A stretch of DNA of 64,000 nt from Phoronis australis (taxonomy: Eukaryota; Phoronida; Phoronidae). The stretch is taken from NCBI GenBank assembly GCA_002633005.1, contig NMRA01000392.1, positions 62,001 to 126,000 of the forward strand, given 5' to 3'. Below, one piece after another: positions 49,947-61,681 of this stretch (its first letter is position 1; the number at the start of each line of letters is the position of its first letter). The translations under genes and the position numbers were made by a program. Below the pieces are notes generated by a model. That model saw only the letters and a list, made by a program, of their open reading frames with translations. It ran no database searches and was not told the DNA's origin.

Positions 49947-50363
49947 CTTGAATGGACCTCTTGAAGAAAGCCTTGCATGCCTCACACGAGCTAACACCGT
50001 AGTGATAACCGGACGACACATCACCACAGACCAGGCAGAGTCTACGTTCGCTACTAGCTCCATTCTCCGAGTCATCAAGGTCAGAAAGCGAGTATGTGCT
50101 TGAGATTAGGAAGTCCTGGCTGGTAAAGCTCGATTTCCTATCCAGCTGAGTGCTACTAGAGGGCGAGGGCACTTCGAAGTTGCCGTCGAATGACGGGTCA
50201 TTGCCCTTGCTGGCTGTGAAAGTCTCGTCATCCGACTCAAACGAGTCGCCCATGTCAGGAAAGACGCGTAAGGTACTGTTCTGCTCACTCAACCATACTG
50301 GCTCCGACTTGATAGCAGAGACGCCATTACACATGTTGAAGGTAGACATGTCTTCTAGGCATG
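49947..50363 (-). CDS. Estrogen-related receptor (ERR, NR3B), exon with A/B region and first zinc finger
   Basis: A ligand-independent nuclear receptor exon. The exon is bounded by an acceptor (ACTTTTCCTATTGTTACAG before 50363) and a donor (CAAG then GTAAGT, AG-GT after 49947). The first Met is at 50349 (MSTFNMCNG); 14 bases precede it, so this may be the translation start or a continuation from an upstream exon. The N-terminal region is Ser/Asp-rich and holds AIKSEP, which resembles the sumoylation/phosphorylation motif IKTEP of vertebrate ERRs. The first zinc finger reads [16 protein letters not shown] ... [11 protein letters not shown], with four Cys in place. The P-box EACKA marks ERR; ER has EGCKA. 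The exon ends after FFKRSIQG with a phase-1 donor, the usual nuclear-receptor position between the two fingers. The second finger and ligand-binding domain are not seen in this window. No frameshift or stop. Confidence 0.9.
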
Positions 50364-51221
50364 CTGTAACAATAGGAAAAGTAACATTTTCAAATGTATA
50401 GTCCCACTTTACGAGATAATTCTTCATCAATTTGGCACACAATATGGCAAATCGGTGAAATTTTTGTCAATAGATTAATATTAATTTTACCAACCTTACT
50501 TAAGACGCTTCTAATGTTTTAACATGAAAAAGTTTTACAACCTTTGTTCCCTGAGGCCCATTCCAACAAACTGACTTAAGTTCATTTTTGACTAAGTCTA
50601 AGATTTGTCTCTATACCTCCAAACTTTGAAGCTTCCATATCCGGTAAGTTAGTCCCAATTAAGAAAAAAATTAAGTCAAAAAATTAAGTAATAAACTGAA
50701 GTCAAACTAATTTTTTTTCTAGAAATGGACTCGGTTGAGGAGACAAATTCAAGTTTTATCTCAAAATTGACTGAAATTTATAAGATTAATCTCGGCCAAG
50801 TCAGTTTTCTTGGAACGGGCCCCTGGACTATAAATCCACAGGTAATCAGTACATGAACACTACATTTTGCTAAAAACTGTACATAAATGTCATAACTTCG
50901 CAATATGATCGACAGAAGAATCCCAGGCTTTCCGTCTGATTAAGATGGATCACACAGTGAGAATTATAACTCAAATACTGTGGCAATGTGTATTTCTTCC
51001 ATCTTCAATGACTGATCTGCCAAATAACACAGGCCAGAAAAATATCCATGTATGACTATGAAAATTGACTATTTCGCTTGTTTAAACTCACCAACTTTTT
51101 CACAAAAATGGTAGAAACTAAATTTTAACAATCAGAGAATATCAAAGAGAAAACATAGACAGAAAATGTGTGATAATTCTAGGCATCATAACTCTAGGTA
51201 AACCTACCGTAATTAAAAACA
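50364..51221. other. Upstream intron or 5' flank of ERR; no gene seen
   Basis: Begins, in minus-strand reading, with the polypyrimidine tract of the ERR acceptor. No further exon or promoter is recognisable. Confidence 0.4.
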
Positions 51222-52502
51222 AAAGCAACGTGGAGCGTTCAAATGCGCCCACGAATGCATAGCAAATGGTGTGCTTTTTGGTTTATTTATTTGTATCATA
51301 AAAATGGCCACTAGATGGCACAAAAACATACAATTAATCCAAGAACAGGAACATGCCATATTTCATAAAAATCTGTCAAGGAACTTCAGAGAAACATAGG
51401 AGAACAGAACAAAATGAAATTGCCACTAGAGGGCACAGTGTCCGTTAGATCTGCCTGAAAGTCACCGTCTGTTGTTATCTTCATGTAAACACACTTACAA
51501 AATTTAGTAAAGATCCTGCAGTGGGTTTAGGAGATACAATTATGGGCACAAAACAAAACTACCACTAGGAAGCGCCACAGTAGTCAGTCACCATCATCAA
51601 AGGTCCTCTTCACACTGAGAACAAATATGCCAATTTTCAAATGATTTGGTTGATACAGGGGTGGACGCCAAAAACAAGATTTGAAAACAGCAAAAATGGC
51701 CACTAGGCGGTGCAAAATACCTCGATTCCATCCAAAAACAGAAAGATAGCCTCATCACACCAATATATGCCTATATTTAAAATTTTATGAAAATCTGTTG
51801 AGGACCTTTGAAGATACAGAGTTAAACTTAAAAAACTAAAATTGCCACTAGGGGCCACAGCAGTTGTCATATCTGTCCAAAAGTCATCGTCATCCATAGT
51901 CAACATCATATATTAATACACTTGCTAAATTAAGTAAAGATCCTGCAAACGGTTTAGGAGATACAGCCAATAGGTGCAAAAAAAACAAAACTGCCACAAA
52001 GAGGGACCACAGTAGTCAAAATAGTCGGAAAATCATCGTCAACCGTCCTCTTTATAGCTAACACATACATGCCAATTTTCACAATCATCCTTTGAGCAGT
52101 TTGGTTGATACAGGGGTGGACGCCAAAAAAACAAACTCGAATATAGCAAAAATGGCCACTAGGTGGCACAAATTACGTCAAATCCATCTGAAAACGAGAG
52201 GATAGTTTCATTTCACTAATAGATGCCTAAATTCCAAATTTTATGAATCTACGTCGAGGACTTCGGAAGATATATAGAGATAAGCGTAAAAAACTAAAAT
52301 TGCCACTAGGGGGCACACTGGTAGTCGGAGAGGTCCAAAATTTGTCGTCATTTGTCATCAGCTTCATAGGAACACAACTGCCAAATCTCATCAAGATCCT
52401 GTGAGGGGTTTAGGAGATACAGCAGCAAATGCCGGACGACGGACGCCCGGACAGACAGAGATGACGGCAATATGTGACCACATATAAATATGTGGGCGCA
52501 TA
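51222..52502 (+). repeat. CCACTAG repeat family, long copy (about 1.3 kb)
   Basis: Starts CAACGTGGAGCGTTCAAATG then CGCCCAC, and ends with ATATAAATATGTGGGCGCAT; ATGCGCCCAC at the start and GTGGGCGCAT at the end are inverted. Between them are about eight degenerate units of roughly 115-160 bp in a recurring three-unit order, each with a CCACTAGnnGGCAC core: 51308, 51423, 51562, 51700, 51845, 52156, 52303 (one near 51993 is decayed). A GGACGACGGACGCCCGGACAGACAG run precedes the end. Tandem core plus microsatellite plus short terminal motifs recalls pearl/Helentron-type non-autonomous elements of invertebrates; that assignment is inferred. Confidence 0.8.
51308..51321 (+). promoter_or_regulatory. 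CTCF-like core motif (first of an array)
   Basis: CCACTAGATGGCAC fits the published CTCF core CCASYAGRKGGCRS at every position. Further plus-strand matches within the repeat: 51423-51436 (CCACTAGAGGGCAC), 52156-52169 (CCACTAGGTGGCAC), 52303-52316 (CCACTAGGGGGCAC). Binding is not shown by sequence alone. Confidence 0.4.
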
Positions 52503-54641
52503 ATAAATTAGTACTACTAAAAATGAAAACAGCAACTCTCGAGATTTTGTAATGAATTGAATTGTCTGATTAATTTCCCTTCCCCCAAATGGAACTGATT
52601 CACTCAAAGATGTTTTCTCAGAATCTGCAAAATTGGAACATGAGAAAAAACAACTTCACTTAGACATAAAGCCTTGATCAAACCACTACAATGATAAATG
52701 TTTGTCCCCCCCCCCGAGCAGAACAACGTAACCTAGTTTCGGCTCAAAATAAAACCTAAGTCGTGTTCTGGGTCACTAGGGACCAAATGCAAACGGAGAG
52801 CTACGTGTCTCCAATGCAAATGAGTTCAGCTCATAGCTCGTGTCAATGGCCAAATGAATCCAGAGGATTTTGCCTCCTAAGAGTTCAGACTAGCGAGGTG
52901 AATAAGCCAATGCTGGTATGATTTTCAAGGAAAGTTACATGTACCTTAAAATCCATGGTACAGAGTCAGAAAGCTATAAACTATTGTAAGGGTAAGCTGT
53001 ACTACCTTATCCAACTCATGCTCCTATTGAGATGATTATATAATAGGCAACCTCCAAAATTAATGACACAAGTGTGAGATATGCTTTTAAACGATTTTTC
53101 TCTATAAATTAAAAAAAACAGTCAAAAATGCCCCCCCTCCCACTGATTTCAGAGCAAAAAGTTGTGCCATGTTTAACAGGTAGGTTATATAATTAGACAA
53201 AGGGCAGCAGAATACACTCATACAATTACTGAGCTAGTTAAATATGGGCAAAATGCCTTCCCAGGTATCTTGCTCATTCTCTTTGTTTTAAGTGTTGCAA
53301 TTGGAGAATTACTGTACATCCAGCAGTACTAATAGCAGAATGGTCTCACTTAATGGATTTCTTTAATGTGCTGAACATGAATCCTCACCCACAGGTTGTG
53401 AGCTATTAGTGAGTTGTTTGTCTGTTACCTTTGCAACTTAATTAATACATCACCTCACAACAACAAATCTTTCTCCTTGACAAATAGTAACCCTGTGTAC
53501 TACATTTACATTGTTTACTGACTAACATATTTTTCCAGTCAGTGAACATTTAGCCTCAATGTGTCACTCACTCAGAGATGATGTAAATTTCAGTTGAGTC
53601 AGACAGTTGAAAATATGAAAACTAATCACAACTGTTACAAAAAGCCTGATGGTGTTCTTTGGCCTATTTTAGCTGTATATTCCTTGGAAACCAGACGACC
53701 AAAGAATACAGAAAAACATTGTTCAGAGAACAAAAAAGACTAGCCCATCACAGTGACTGGCCGGTTTCTATATCTTGATATTTAGGTGTCATAGCGACAG
53801 CCACCTCAGAAGACAAGTGGTTTGTGCTTTATGAGGTAGAGTATCTGAGAGATTGTCACACCTAAAACTTGTAATAAAGAAGCTGTGCTCAAATGGTGAC
53901 ACTTGGGAAAATCCAGTTGGAGTCTGCACTTATTTTTTCTGGTCTATTGATCCGTTCCACATGAGTTTCTCCAGACATCACTGTCAGTTCATTCCACCTT
54001 TCACTACTTTCACACTGCAAACTGTCTAAAAGGCCGGTATTTTCACCAGCACTTTTGTTAGCATTTTCGCTAGTAGAAAAAAATGCCTGTCACATGAACA
54101 TTTAAAAGTGCCACTTTCGATGGCTGTGGGTTTGAGTTACTCCACAACAGCTAGTGCTCTCAGCAGCATTTCCTACTTCAAAGGACATATGCAATGGGGT
54201 AGACCTTTGTTTATCCTCACATTAAAAATTTATGTCAGAGTGAACTGTTTTGACATCAACTGAGCATTCGTCACAACTCCCTCAAGATCAAAACTATGTT
54301 TTGTCTTCGTGGTTGCGACTGATACTAGTGGCCGAATTTCGGACATTAAAGACAGCGCCCAGCCGCTAAAACACCTTTAAGACACCAGAAATGTACGTAT
54401 TGTACATAAAAAATATTGTTTTTGCTTCTTACACACCACCGAAAGTAATTAATTGCAACGCAAAGTACATCGCTCATAATTCATAGCCCCTTCGAGCACC
54501 CCAGAAAATATCTCAACCAATCAGCGTAAAGTGGTTCATATGACATCATTGTGGCCACGAAATTAGTGGGAAGCCACACTGCATAACAGCTGAGTGCTAT
54601 TTCTTGGACGTTCTGTACTTATGGATCTCTGGGCTAAAATG
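52503..54641. other. No gene; minor repeats
   Basis: A poly-C run lies at about 52688-52698. About 53995-54185 is rich in GCTAG, TTAGCA and AGTGCT motifs in both orientations and resembles 4445-4780. No coding sequence recognised. Confidence 0.4.
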
Positions 54642-54776
54642 CCTCTTTGCATGGTGTGCAGGTGTAGCAATGTCAGCGACAATGGGATACATTTGCACAA
54701 CTTCCCCACCGATCACGTCCTGTGCCGTGCGTGGAATAGATTCGTATCCACGACAAGGACTGGCGACAAACTTTCC
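54642..54776 (+). pseudogene. THAP-domain N-terminal fragment
   Basis: From ATG at 54642 the frame reads MPLCMVCRCSN, then GIHLHNFPTD, then CRAWNRFVSTTRTGD. This matches the first two thirds of a THAP domain: C-x2-C pair, LHxFP segment, the invariant Trp (RAW) and the FVxxTR stretch. A stop follows at codon 45, before the C-x2-H pair that should complete the zinc site, and no continuation was seen in the other frames. It is either a broken transposon or host THAP gene, or an exon whose remainder is spliced elsewhere. It lies just upstream of repeat X, so a transposon origin is plausible. Confidence 0.6.
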
Positions 54777-54796
54777 TGATCGGCAAGATCTATTTT

Positions 54797-55467
54797 AGGC
54801 TTGGTGCAAAGCTGTATACAAAATCTACAGCTTCGAGTCGATTTGGGTAAAAATGACTAAATAAAATCTGACTCAGACATAGTTGCACCGCTCTTTGAGT
54901 AAACCAAATTATTTACTGGTGTTGGAAGAATTATCGTTCTACCACTCATCTACTGCTAAAATTGAAGAGCGCTCTTGTGTCGGCGTTTTGCGATTACGTC
55001 ACATGACCTGAAAAGTTTCTTTTCCCATGGTTTATTCTTCTATCAACTGTTCGTTGCTGCCACGAGGATGCGTTCTGTCACAACAAATTGTCGAAACTGG
55101 TTTCATTTCGTTTCAAGTTATTAGCATTTTTAAGACCAGCAAACAGAATTTAGAACAACCTACTGCTGCGAAGCTGTCATCATGTCCCAAAAGTCGCAAA
55201 ATTTTAGTATGGCGTGTGCGCGTATCACGAGCGTACCGTTTTCAAAACGACAATATACTTTCTTTGTTACACAACTCAAAAGGCACAGAGTAATGTTAGA
55301 AAATGACATTTATTAGATTGTTCTTCCCACAAATGACTGGCAACGGGCAAAGTGAGTGTCGAATTGTCTCCCAGATTTTGCATGCACCCCGGCCGTCGGT
55401 CGTTGGCTCTGCGATATAACTTTCATGACGAGGTGACTAACACAACTCATACCCAGCCTGTGATATT
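54797..55467 (+). repeat. Dispersed repeat X, copy 1 (left part)
   Basis: Begins near GCAAAGCTGTATACAAAATC and aligns with 55981-56580 and, on the minus strand, with 12885-13335. Landmarks are ACTGGTTTCATTTCGTTTCA, CCGTTTTCAAAACGACAA and CCAGATTTTGCATGC. It breaks at 55467 where the CAC-ended element is inserted and resumes at 56863. The hairpin-forming AGCTGTATAC ... TCTACAGCT is also present in the second copy. An open frame at 55027-55293 is not kept in the second copy. Confidence 0.7.
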
Positions 55468-55980
55468 CACGGGTGAGAAACAACATGACCGCCTGTCCCT
55501 TTAACCAGGACCTCCGGGGATCAAATGGGACCGCCGCACCAGAAAATGGGACCGCCGGGGACTAAAAACGCAATGACTAACAGGCTAAGATTTATTACCG
55601 TTAGGTCTACACAGATCATACAATGGGGCTATATACATATGCATATGCAGGTCTTGTGCCGATTAATCCACCGAAATCTTTTGTGAGCAACAGAGGACAC
55701 TTCGCTTTGTAATACGCGGCGCTTTTGAGTTTTACTCATCACCAGGCTCCCGGCTGCGGTATGTGACTTATAAACAGTTGAAAGGTCAACATTTAATAAA
55801 TCCAACACAAAACAACCTCGTTGTACGCTTTTGAGCTAAATAATTACAATTTTATCCACTGCGTAAGTTTTAGAACAAAACGAAAATCATTTTCTCCAAT
55901 TTGACGTTTAAAGTTAGTTAAGTACAAAAACGGGCGTTCTGGTTCTCGGGTGAAGCATCATCATACTAGCTGCCTTTGTG

Positions 55981-56690
55981 CGGCAAAGCTGTATACTAAA
56001 TATACAGCTGTGCGCCGATGTGGGTAAAAAACTGAACATGTAAAATCTTCACCCGGCGAATTTGTGTCATTAACGGCACTCTTCCTTGAGTAAACTAAAT
56101 TATTTCATCGGTGCTCGAGAAAAATTGTCGTTCTGTCGTTATTCTGCGTTCTCTTAAGTCGGCTTACATTGGCCGGTTCCTTTTCCCCCGATTCTTCAGT
56201 CAACTGTTCTCCTACAAGGTTGCGTACCTGGCTCAACAAATTATCGAAACTGGTTTCATTTCGTTATAAGTTTTTAGTATTTTAAAACCAGCAAACCGAA
56301 TTTCATAACAAATCTTGTTGCCGCCAAGTTGTCATCATCTTCCGAAAGATGTCGCAAAATTTTTCTGAGGAAATGGCGCGTGCACATGTCACGAGCTCGA
56401 CAGACTTATTGTTACAACAGTTCATTAGATTGTTTTTCACTCAAGCAGTTGCAAACTGCAAGGTGAGTGTTGGTTGACGCCTAGATTTTGCTGGCGCCTG
56501 CGTCGGTCGTGCGCTCTACAACATGTTGATGTAAGTTTCACGACGAGTTGACGAGCAGAACTACCTGGGCTGTGGGAAATTTCGGGGATGTAACGGAGCT
56601 CAATAACGCAAAGCTGTCAAGCTTTATTTTGACGATAGTCTGTACACAGCTATCTGACCGGTTACGTCATAACCCGCAGTATCACACAAA
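55981..56690 (+). repeat. Dispersed repeat X, copy 2 (inside the CAC-ended element)
   Basis: GGCAAAGCTGTATACTAAAT, then GAAACTGGTTTCATTTCGTT, then GGGGATGTAACGGAGCTC. It is more diverged from copy 1 than a recent duplication would be. AGCTGTATA and TATACAGCT form a perfect 9 bp stem with a CTAAA loop. Confidence 0.7.
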
Positions 56691-56717
56691 GGCCTTAACT
56701 ACTCAGTCCTCGGCGAT

Positions 56718-56812
56718 CCTGTTTTGTGGTGGGGCAGTCATGTTTTTAGGTGCGTCAGTCCTGTTTTATGGTGGGGCGGTCATGTTTTTAGGTGCGTCAG
56801 TCCTGTTTTGGG
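56718..56812 (+). repeat. 42 bp tandem repeat near the right end of the CAC-ended element
   Basis: Units start CCTGTTTTGTGGTGGGGCAG at 56718 and again (one variant) at 56760; a partial third begins at 56802. Each includes GGGGCnGTCATG, related to the terminal GGCGGTCATG. Confidence 0.85.
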
Positions 56813-56862
56813 TGAGTCGGTCCGATTTGGAGGACCGGCGGTCATGTTGTTTCTCACCCGTG

Positions 56863-57010
56863 ATATTTCGTGGTTTAACTATAGACTATAGTCCATAGTC
56901 TATGGTTTAACAGAGCTCAATTCACAGTGTTACCTTGCTGTATTTTGGCGATAGTCTTCAAACAGCTAGCTGACTGGCTACAAAAAAATCTGCAGTGTGC
57001 ACTTCCGACG
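56863..57010 (+). repeat. Dispersed repeat X, copy 1 (right part)
   Basis: Continues copy 1 after the insertion: CAGAGCTCAATTCACAGTG, TTTTGGCGATAGTCTTCA, CAGCTAGCTGACTGGCTAC match copy 2 at 56597-56665. An extra short palindrome (CTATAGACTATAGTCCATAG region) sits at 56879-56903. Confidence 0.6.
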
Positions 57011-60000
57011 TTTCGTGTCACTGTTCCCGCCCAGAGTATAGCCGGGGAATCCGGCCCAAATCTGGAATATTCTGTCTGATTGGGTCGTTCTTTCAATTGA
57101 TTACAGAAATTCTTATAATTGGGTATGTTTTCATACAATCCAGACTTCATTTTGTAGTTTCAATTTATTACAGACACTCACAATGTTGTGTTGCTATTAA
57201 AATTTCAATTTTTTTTAGGTTGACCAAGTCAAAATAGCGGCGATGCTACGGGTTGCAGCATTTCAAGGCGACTTATTTTGAAAACTGAGTTTCTAATATA
57301 AAGTTTTCAATGAATTTGATTATAATTGCTTAGTACGAAAAGATCAAGCTGACAAAGTAAACTGCCAGTTGTCGCCTATACCAATACGGGACACACACAC
57401 ACTTGACAGCTGCCCGTATTGGAATCGCGCATCGTTCACACCTTCGGCTTCAAAAAGACATGAATGCAAAGTTCCTTAACATCAAAGTTTTTGTATCAAA
57501 CAAATTACTCTTCATAAAAAACATTGTGAAATTGCTCATAGCAATTCAGATGAAGCCGTTTTGTTTTCCGGCTGCTTCGACGGCCCCAGTCACACTCCCG
57601 GGATTCCCATACGGGCCAGTATTTGAATATGTGCTAAATAATTGAATGAAAAATTCTAAAGGTAATGATTTTGATCAATTTTAATATTAACTGACATGAA
57701 ATGAAAAAATTAATGTGTTTCCTTGATTTCCCATGCACTCTGCACTAAATTAAATGGCCACTCAACGATGATTCCAATACTGTGGAGACACGGTGAATGC
57801 CAAATTTGTGGTAACGATGATGTCATAGACTTTGATTGGCACGAGCGCCGCCTCAAGTTTTTTTTTGGCGCTACATGGGGTTCGTGATGGGGCTACTGTA
57901 TTGTCGAAGGCCTACTTAATTAATGACAGGGGTATGCTACGACACAATATTTTGATGTTTTTCATCAATAAATGTATTTTAGATGTAAAAATAGTCATTT
58001 TGGCACCATACTTGGCCTTTAAAAAGCTAAAATAAATTAATAAACTTAACCTAATGGACTTTATTCCTGTTCTTAAATTGTTGAACCACTATGCAGTAGT
58101 GAATTTCGGTCTATCGAATCTGAATCGGGATCAATCGGAAGTGACACTTTCTTGCTCTCAACATTACTAGGTTAAAAAGAGAGTGCCAATATGAAAGCTA
58201 TGGATTGACACTTAGATTTTGAAACTGCAGCAATTCCAGATTGTGATAGCACACAAAACTAGGGGAATGCTCATAACTTAAAGACAAGGTTGATATTTGG
58301 AATAGGAAAGTGCTCTGACAAGTGGACTTGACACTGAAAGCAAATTATCTTCTTCACTGCTGAAAACAACAAATTGCTATGCAATGGCAAGTGAGTGAAT
58401 AACTCCTTATTTTGCTAAAAAACCCATTCTATACAGAGAATGCAGCTGACAACAAAGTACAAGTAAAAACCTTTACATACCAGGTCCACACATGACAAAG
58501 TGGCACACTGGCAAACAATCACAATCCACACACTATCTATGCCCAAGGTATGGCTAAAAGTAGGTTAACCTCAAGCAGCCAGACAGCAGCCTATCTCATT
58601 CACATAAAACTTGACCTGTTTACAACATAAGACTCAAACTGGCAAAGTTTTTTTTTGGTGAATTAGACACGGAAAATTTTTCATATTTTCGCTCATAAAA
58701 CAGGAGGTTTTAAGCAGATAATGAACTAATGCTGTATGCATGCTGGTAAACAAGACCAGGTGGTCTTATAAATAAGTATTTTAGTAAAATGCAAAAAATT
58801 GCTTAGCACATAAATTGAGTCATGTCAAAACGTTTAGGACCACAGGATTCAACATAGTTTGCCACAAAGCAGTTAATGGTTCAGAACATTGATTAATTAG
58901 GGAAACATTTGATTATTTTATATTTCAAATAACAGATTACGTACTTTGTAAATTGTGGATTTTGTCTTGAGCTTTTGTTACTTAAATGGATATTGTTTAA
59001 CTATCAACAGATGTAAACATCATAGCACATATTAATGAAGCACAACAATGAATGCTTTGTAAACTTCTGACCCAAGTCCAACAACTCCTTATAAAATCTC
59101 CTAAATAGGCCAGTATGACTACTTAAATAACACTTAAGGCAAGTGAAAGGGGAATTAATGCCATGTACCTCAGACGATAATGACACACTCCATGACAGAA
59201 TTAGAGCAATTTTAACTATAAACTGTTCACTGTCTTCCTAACAGTCAAGTACTAATTATGCAATAACAGCTGATGACATTCAATTTGGACAAAACCACCA
59301 AAACAGGGTTTTGGTAAAATGAAATCATTTATTATCACACTGTGACATAAAACTTCTCAATGAGGTTATACAAAACACGATAATAGGGTAAACACAAATA
59401 TATATTTTTTTGGACAATTAGTACTAAAATGGCACATTTGAATTGATTAAAGAAACTTTTTGTTAGATTCAGCTAATTCATGCGATAGAGTAAGTTTTCC
59501 ATAGTTTAGATCGTGACGATGTTGATCAGGTGAAAATTTCATGTTTTCTCACACCCCCAACAACATAACATTATCGCCATCCGGAGAAATGCCAGGCGCA
59601 ATTGTGATTTTAAAATTGGCATCAGAACAACACATTAAAGAAAAACTCTTAAATTCGAGGTACTCAAAATCATGAAAAACGTTAACTCACACTGTTTGAA
59701 AACCCAAAAACATAGTTAAAATTGTTAAAGCATATAATTAACATCCTGCGACGAAAGTATTCTGGTTTCAAAACGATTTCACGATTAACTTAATAGAGGT
59801 GACTTTTCGGTAATCCTTCTCAATTTCTTTCTACTTTGCCTCTGCTATTGAACAGTTGTGACAGAAAAACTGAGATCTGGTGATCCCAAATTTTTGTGCT
59901 TGTCAAAGAACGAATACACTTTTTGATCAACAATGAATAAAACAGTGCGATGAACCACCATAACAGAATTGTTGTGCCAACATCCTATAAAACTTCTAAA

Positions 60001-61681
60001 TTATTGAAGAATGATGATTTGAGAAGAGTGAAATTCACTCTAGGCAACTATTAGTTGGCAAAGCAAGGCAACTGGATACAGCTAGTGGGAGCACACTCCA
60101 CCGATTCAGCTATTTTAAATTGAAGCAGGATTAGGATCCATGCACTATCAAATGGAATTTTAAATGATTATTTGAATTCTTTTAAAGGCAAATAAATATC
60201 ATTAACAAATTTGTAACTGCAAGTTCAGTAAACTTGAAATTTACAGTGCCATTGAAATATATCGTGTGCAAAAGTCATTACTTTAATGAACTGCATGAAC
60301 AATGGCACTTACCATTGGTGTTTTTACAGATATCACACATATCACAAAATTCCTCTGTGCCCAGGAGACACAAGGTGTTCTCCAAGCTTTTGAAGCAGGT
60401 ATCCAAGACAGCCATACAATACACAAGTCAATCCATCTCATAACAAACTGGCTGGCAGAATAGCGGCTATAAGCATCACTCTGTGACCACTATCCAAGCA
60501 CCAGCTGGTGAGCTGCAGTTTTTTGAAATTTTCAAATTAGCAAAGAATCGCTTATGTTTTCAGTCACAGCTTTCTCAGTATTTCCAGACAGGTAATGGGT
60601 TAAACATAGACTGATGTTAAGAGGATAAGACTAGTAATAAATCTCTCAAGGTGAGCAGGGTGCCTGCAGCACAACACTTCAGTGGGTAGCAACCAGCTCG
60701 CTGTATAGTGTGCACGCAGTTGTAAAGCTGGAGAGGAACAAGTTCTGCAGCAATGGTAGCAGCATTAACAACACCAGGCCAACAGATTCACTATCTTCTC
60801 TGCACCACTATAATACACACAACCTGACCACTTCAGCATCAACCATCACTGCACAGCTTTTCCAGCATGCCTCAGATGTCAAAGGTCATGATTTGAGTGA
60901 CCTTCATAAACAAAGACCCAGGCAAGAACGCAATGAAGCTAATGAAAAAAACGAACAACTTCACAATGGCCGAAAAACAGTTGAATGCTAGGGAATATCC
61001 TACAACCATTAAGTCCACTTCACAAACCAGCCAACCGCAGAGGATGTGATGGAACATTGAACTGTGCTGTGGTATTTAAGTGGATTGCCTACGTGATGTC
61101 TACTGTTGTGATTATGCCTGCAGTCACTGAATGACCAATCCCAGATTAAGGTTGTGTAGTAAACATCAAACAAGTCATTAACACTCACAGCCATTGGGGA
61201 TAGTGTGCAACAAGGATAATAAATAAACATCTGCATATTTATATAATACATCAGACATACAAAAAGGCTTGATAAATTGCAAAATGATACATCAAATCAA
61301 ACCCAACCTTTCACAGGTATGTAATACTACTAGCTGTAACAGAGTACGTAAATGTAGGAGTGGAAAAATACTAGGCCTATCACATATATCAACTGACCAC
61401 TTCACACCTGTGGTAGAGGATGCAACTACCATAGAACGGTAAAATCTTGCCAACTAAGGACACAATAAGGCAGACAAACCAAATTTGAGTTTTCTCTCTT
61501 CAATAAGAGGAGTACCATCAAATAATATTAGCTGATACAGGATATTGCAAGGGATGGAGTGTGTAACATTTCCTTTGCTTGCAGAAACCTCTAAGAACAG
61601 CATACCAGTATAGGGCATTTGCAGGTATCTCTTAAATCTGCTTTTAATGAAATAAATGCTGAGCTTTTAAAGTTCTAAACA
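57011..61681. other. No gene recognised
   Basis: A 4.7 kb AT-rich stretch. A 10 bp inverted repeat (CCAATACGGG, CCCGTATTGG) lies at 57381-57422 around a CA run. Open frames such as 60710-60991 show low-complexity, unrecognised peptides. Confidence 0.4.

Larger units (their letters stand above)
55468..56862 (+). mobile_element. CAC-ended TIR element with 5 bp target duplication (Transib/RAG-like signature)
   Basis: The left end CACGGGTGAGAAACAACATG continues for 31 bp and is matched by the inverted right end at 56832-56862 with one mismatch. ATATT flanks both sides exactly (55463-55467, 56863-56867). Repeat X paralogues at 56574 and 12966 (minus) keep an uninterrupted GTGnnAAATTTC at this site, which supports insertion. 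Subterminal GACCGCC motifs recur at both ends, and a 42 bp tandem repeat lies near the right. A CAC start plus 5 bp duplication is characteristic of Transib and ProtoRAG transposons; no transposase is present, so the class is inferred. The interior holds another copy of repeat X. Confidence 0.7.

Noticed and set aside
56879-56903. Short TATAGTC palindrome as an operator-like site
   Set aside because: Single occurrence within repeat DNA; no gene next to it.
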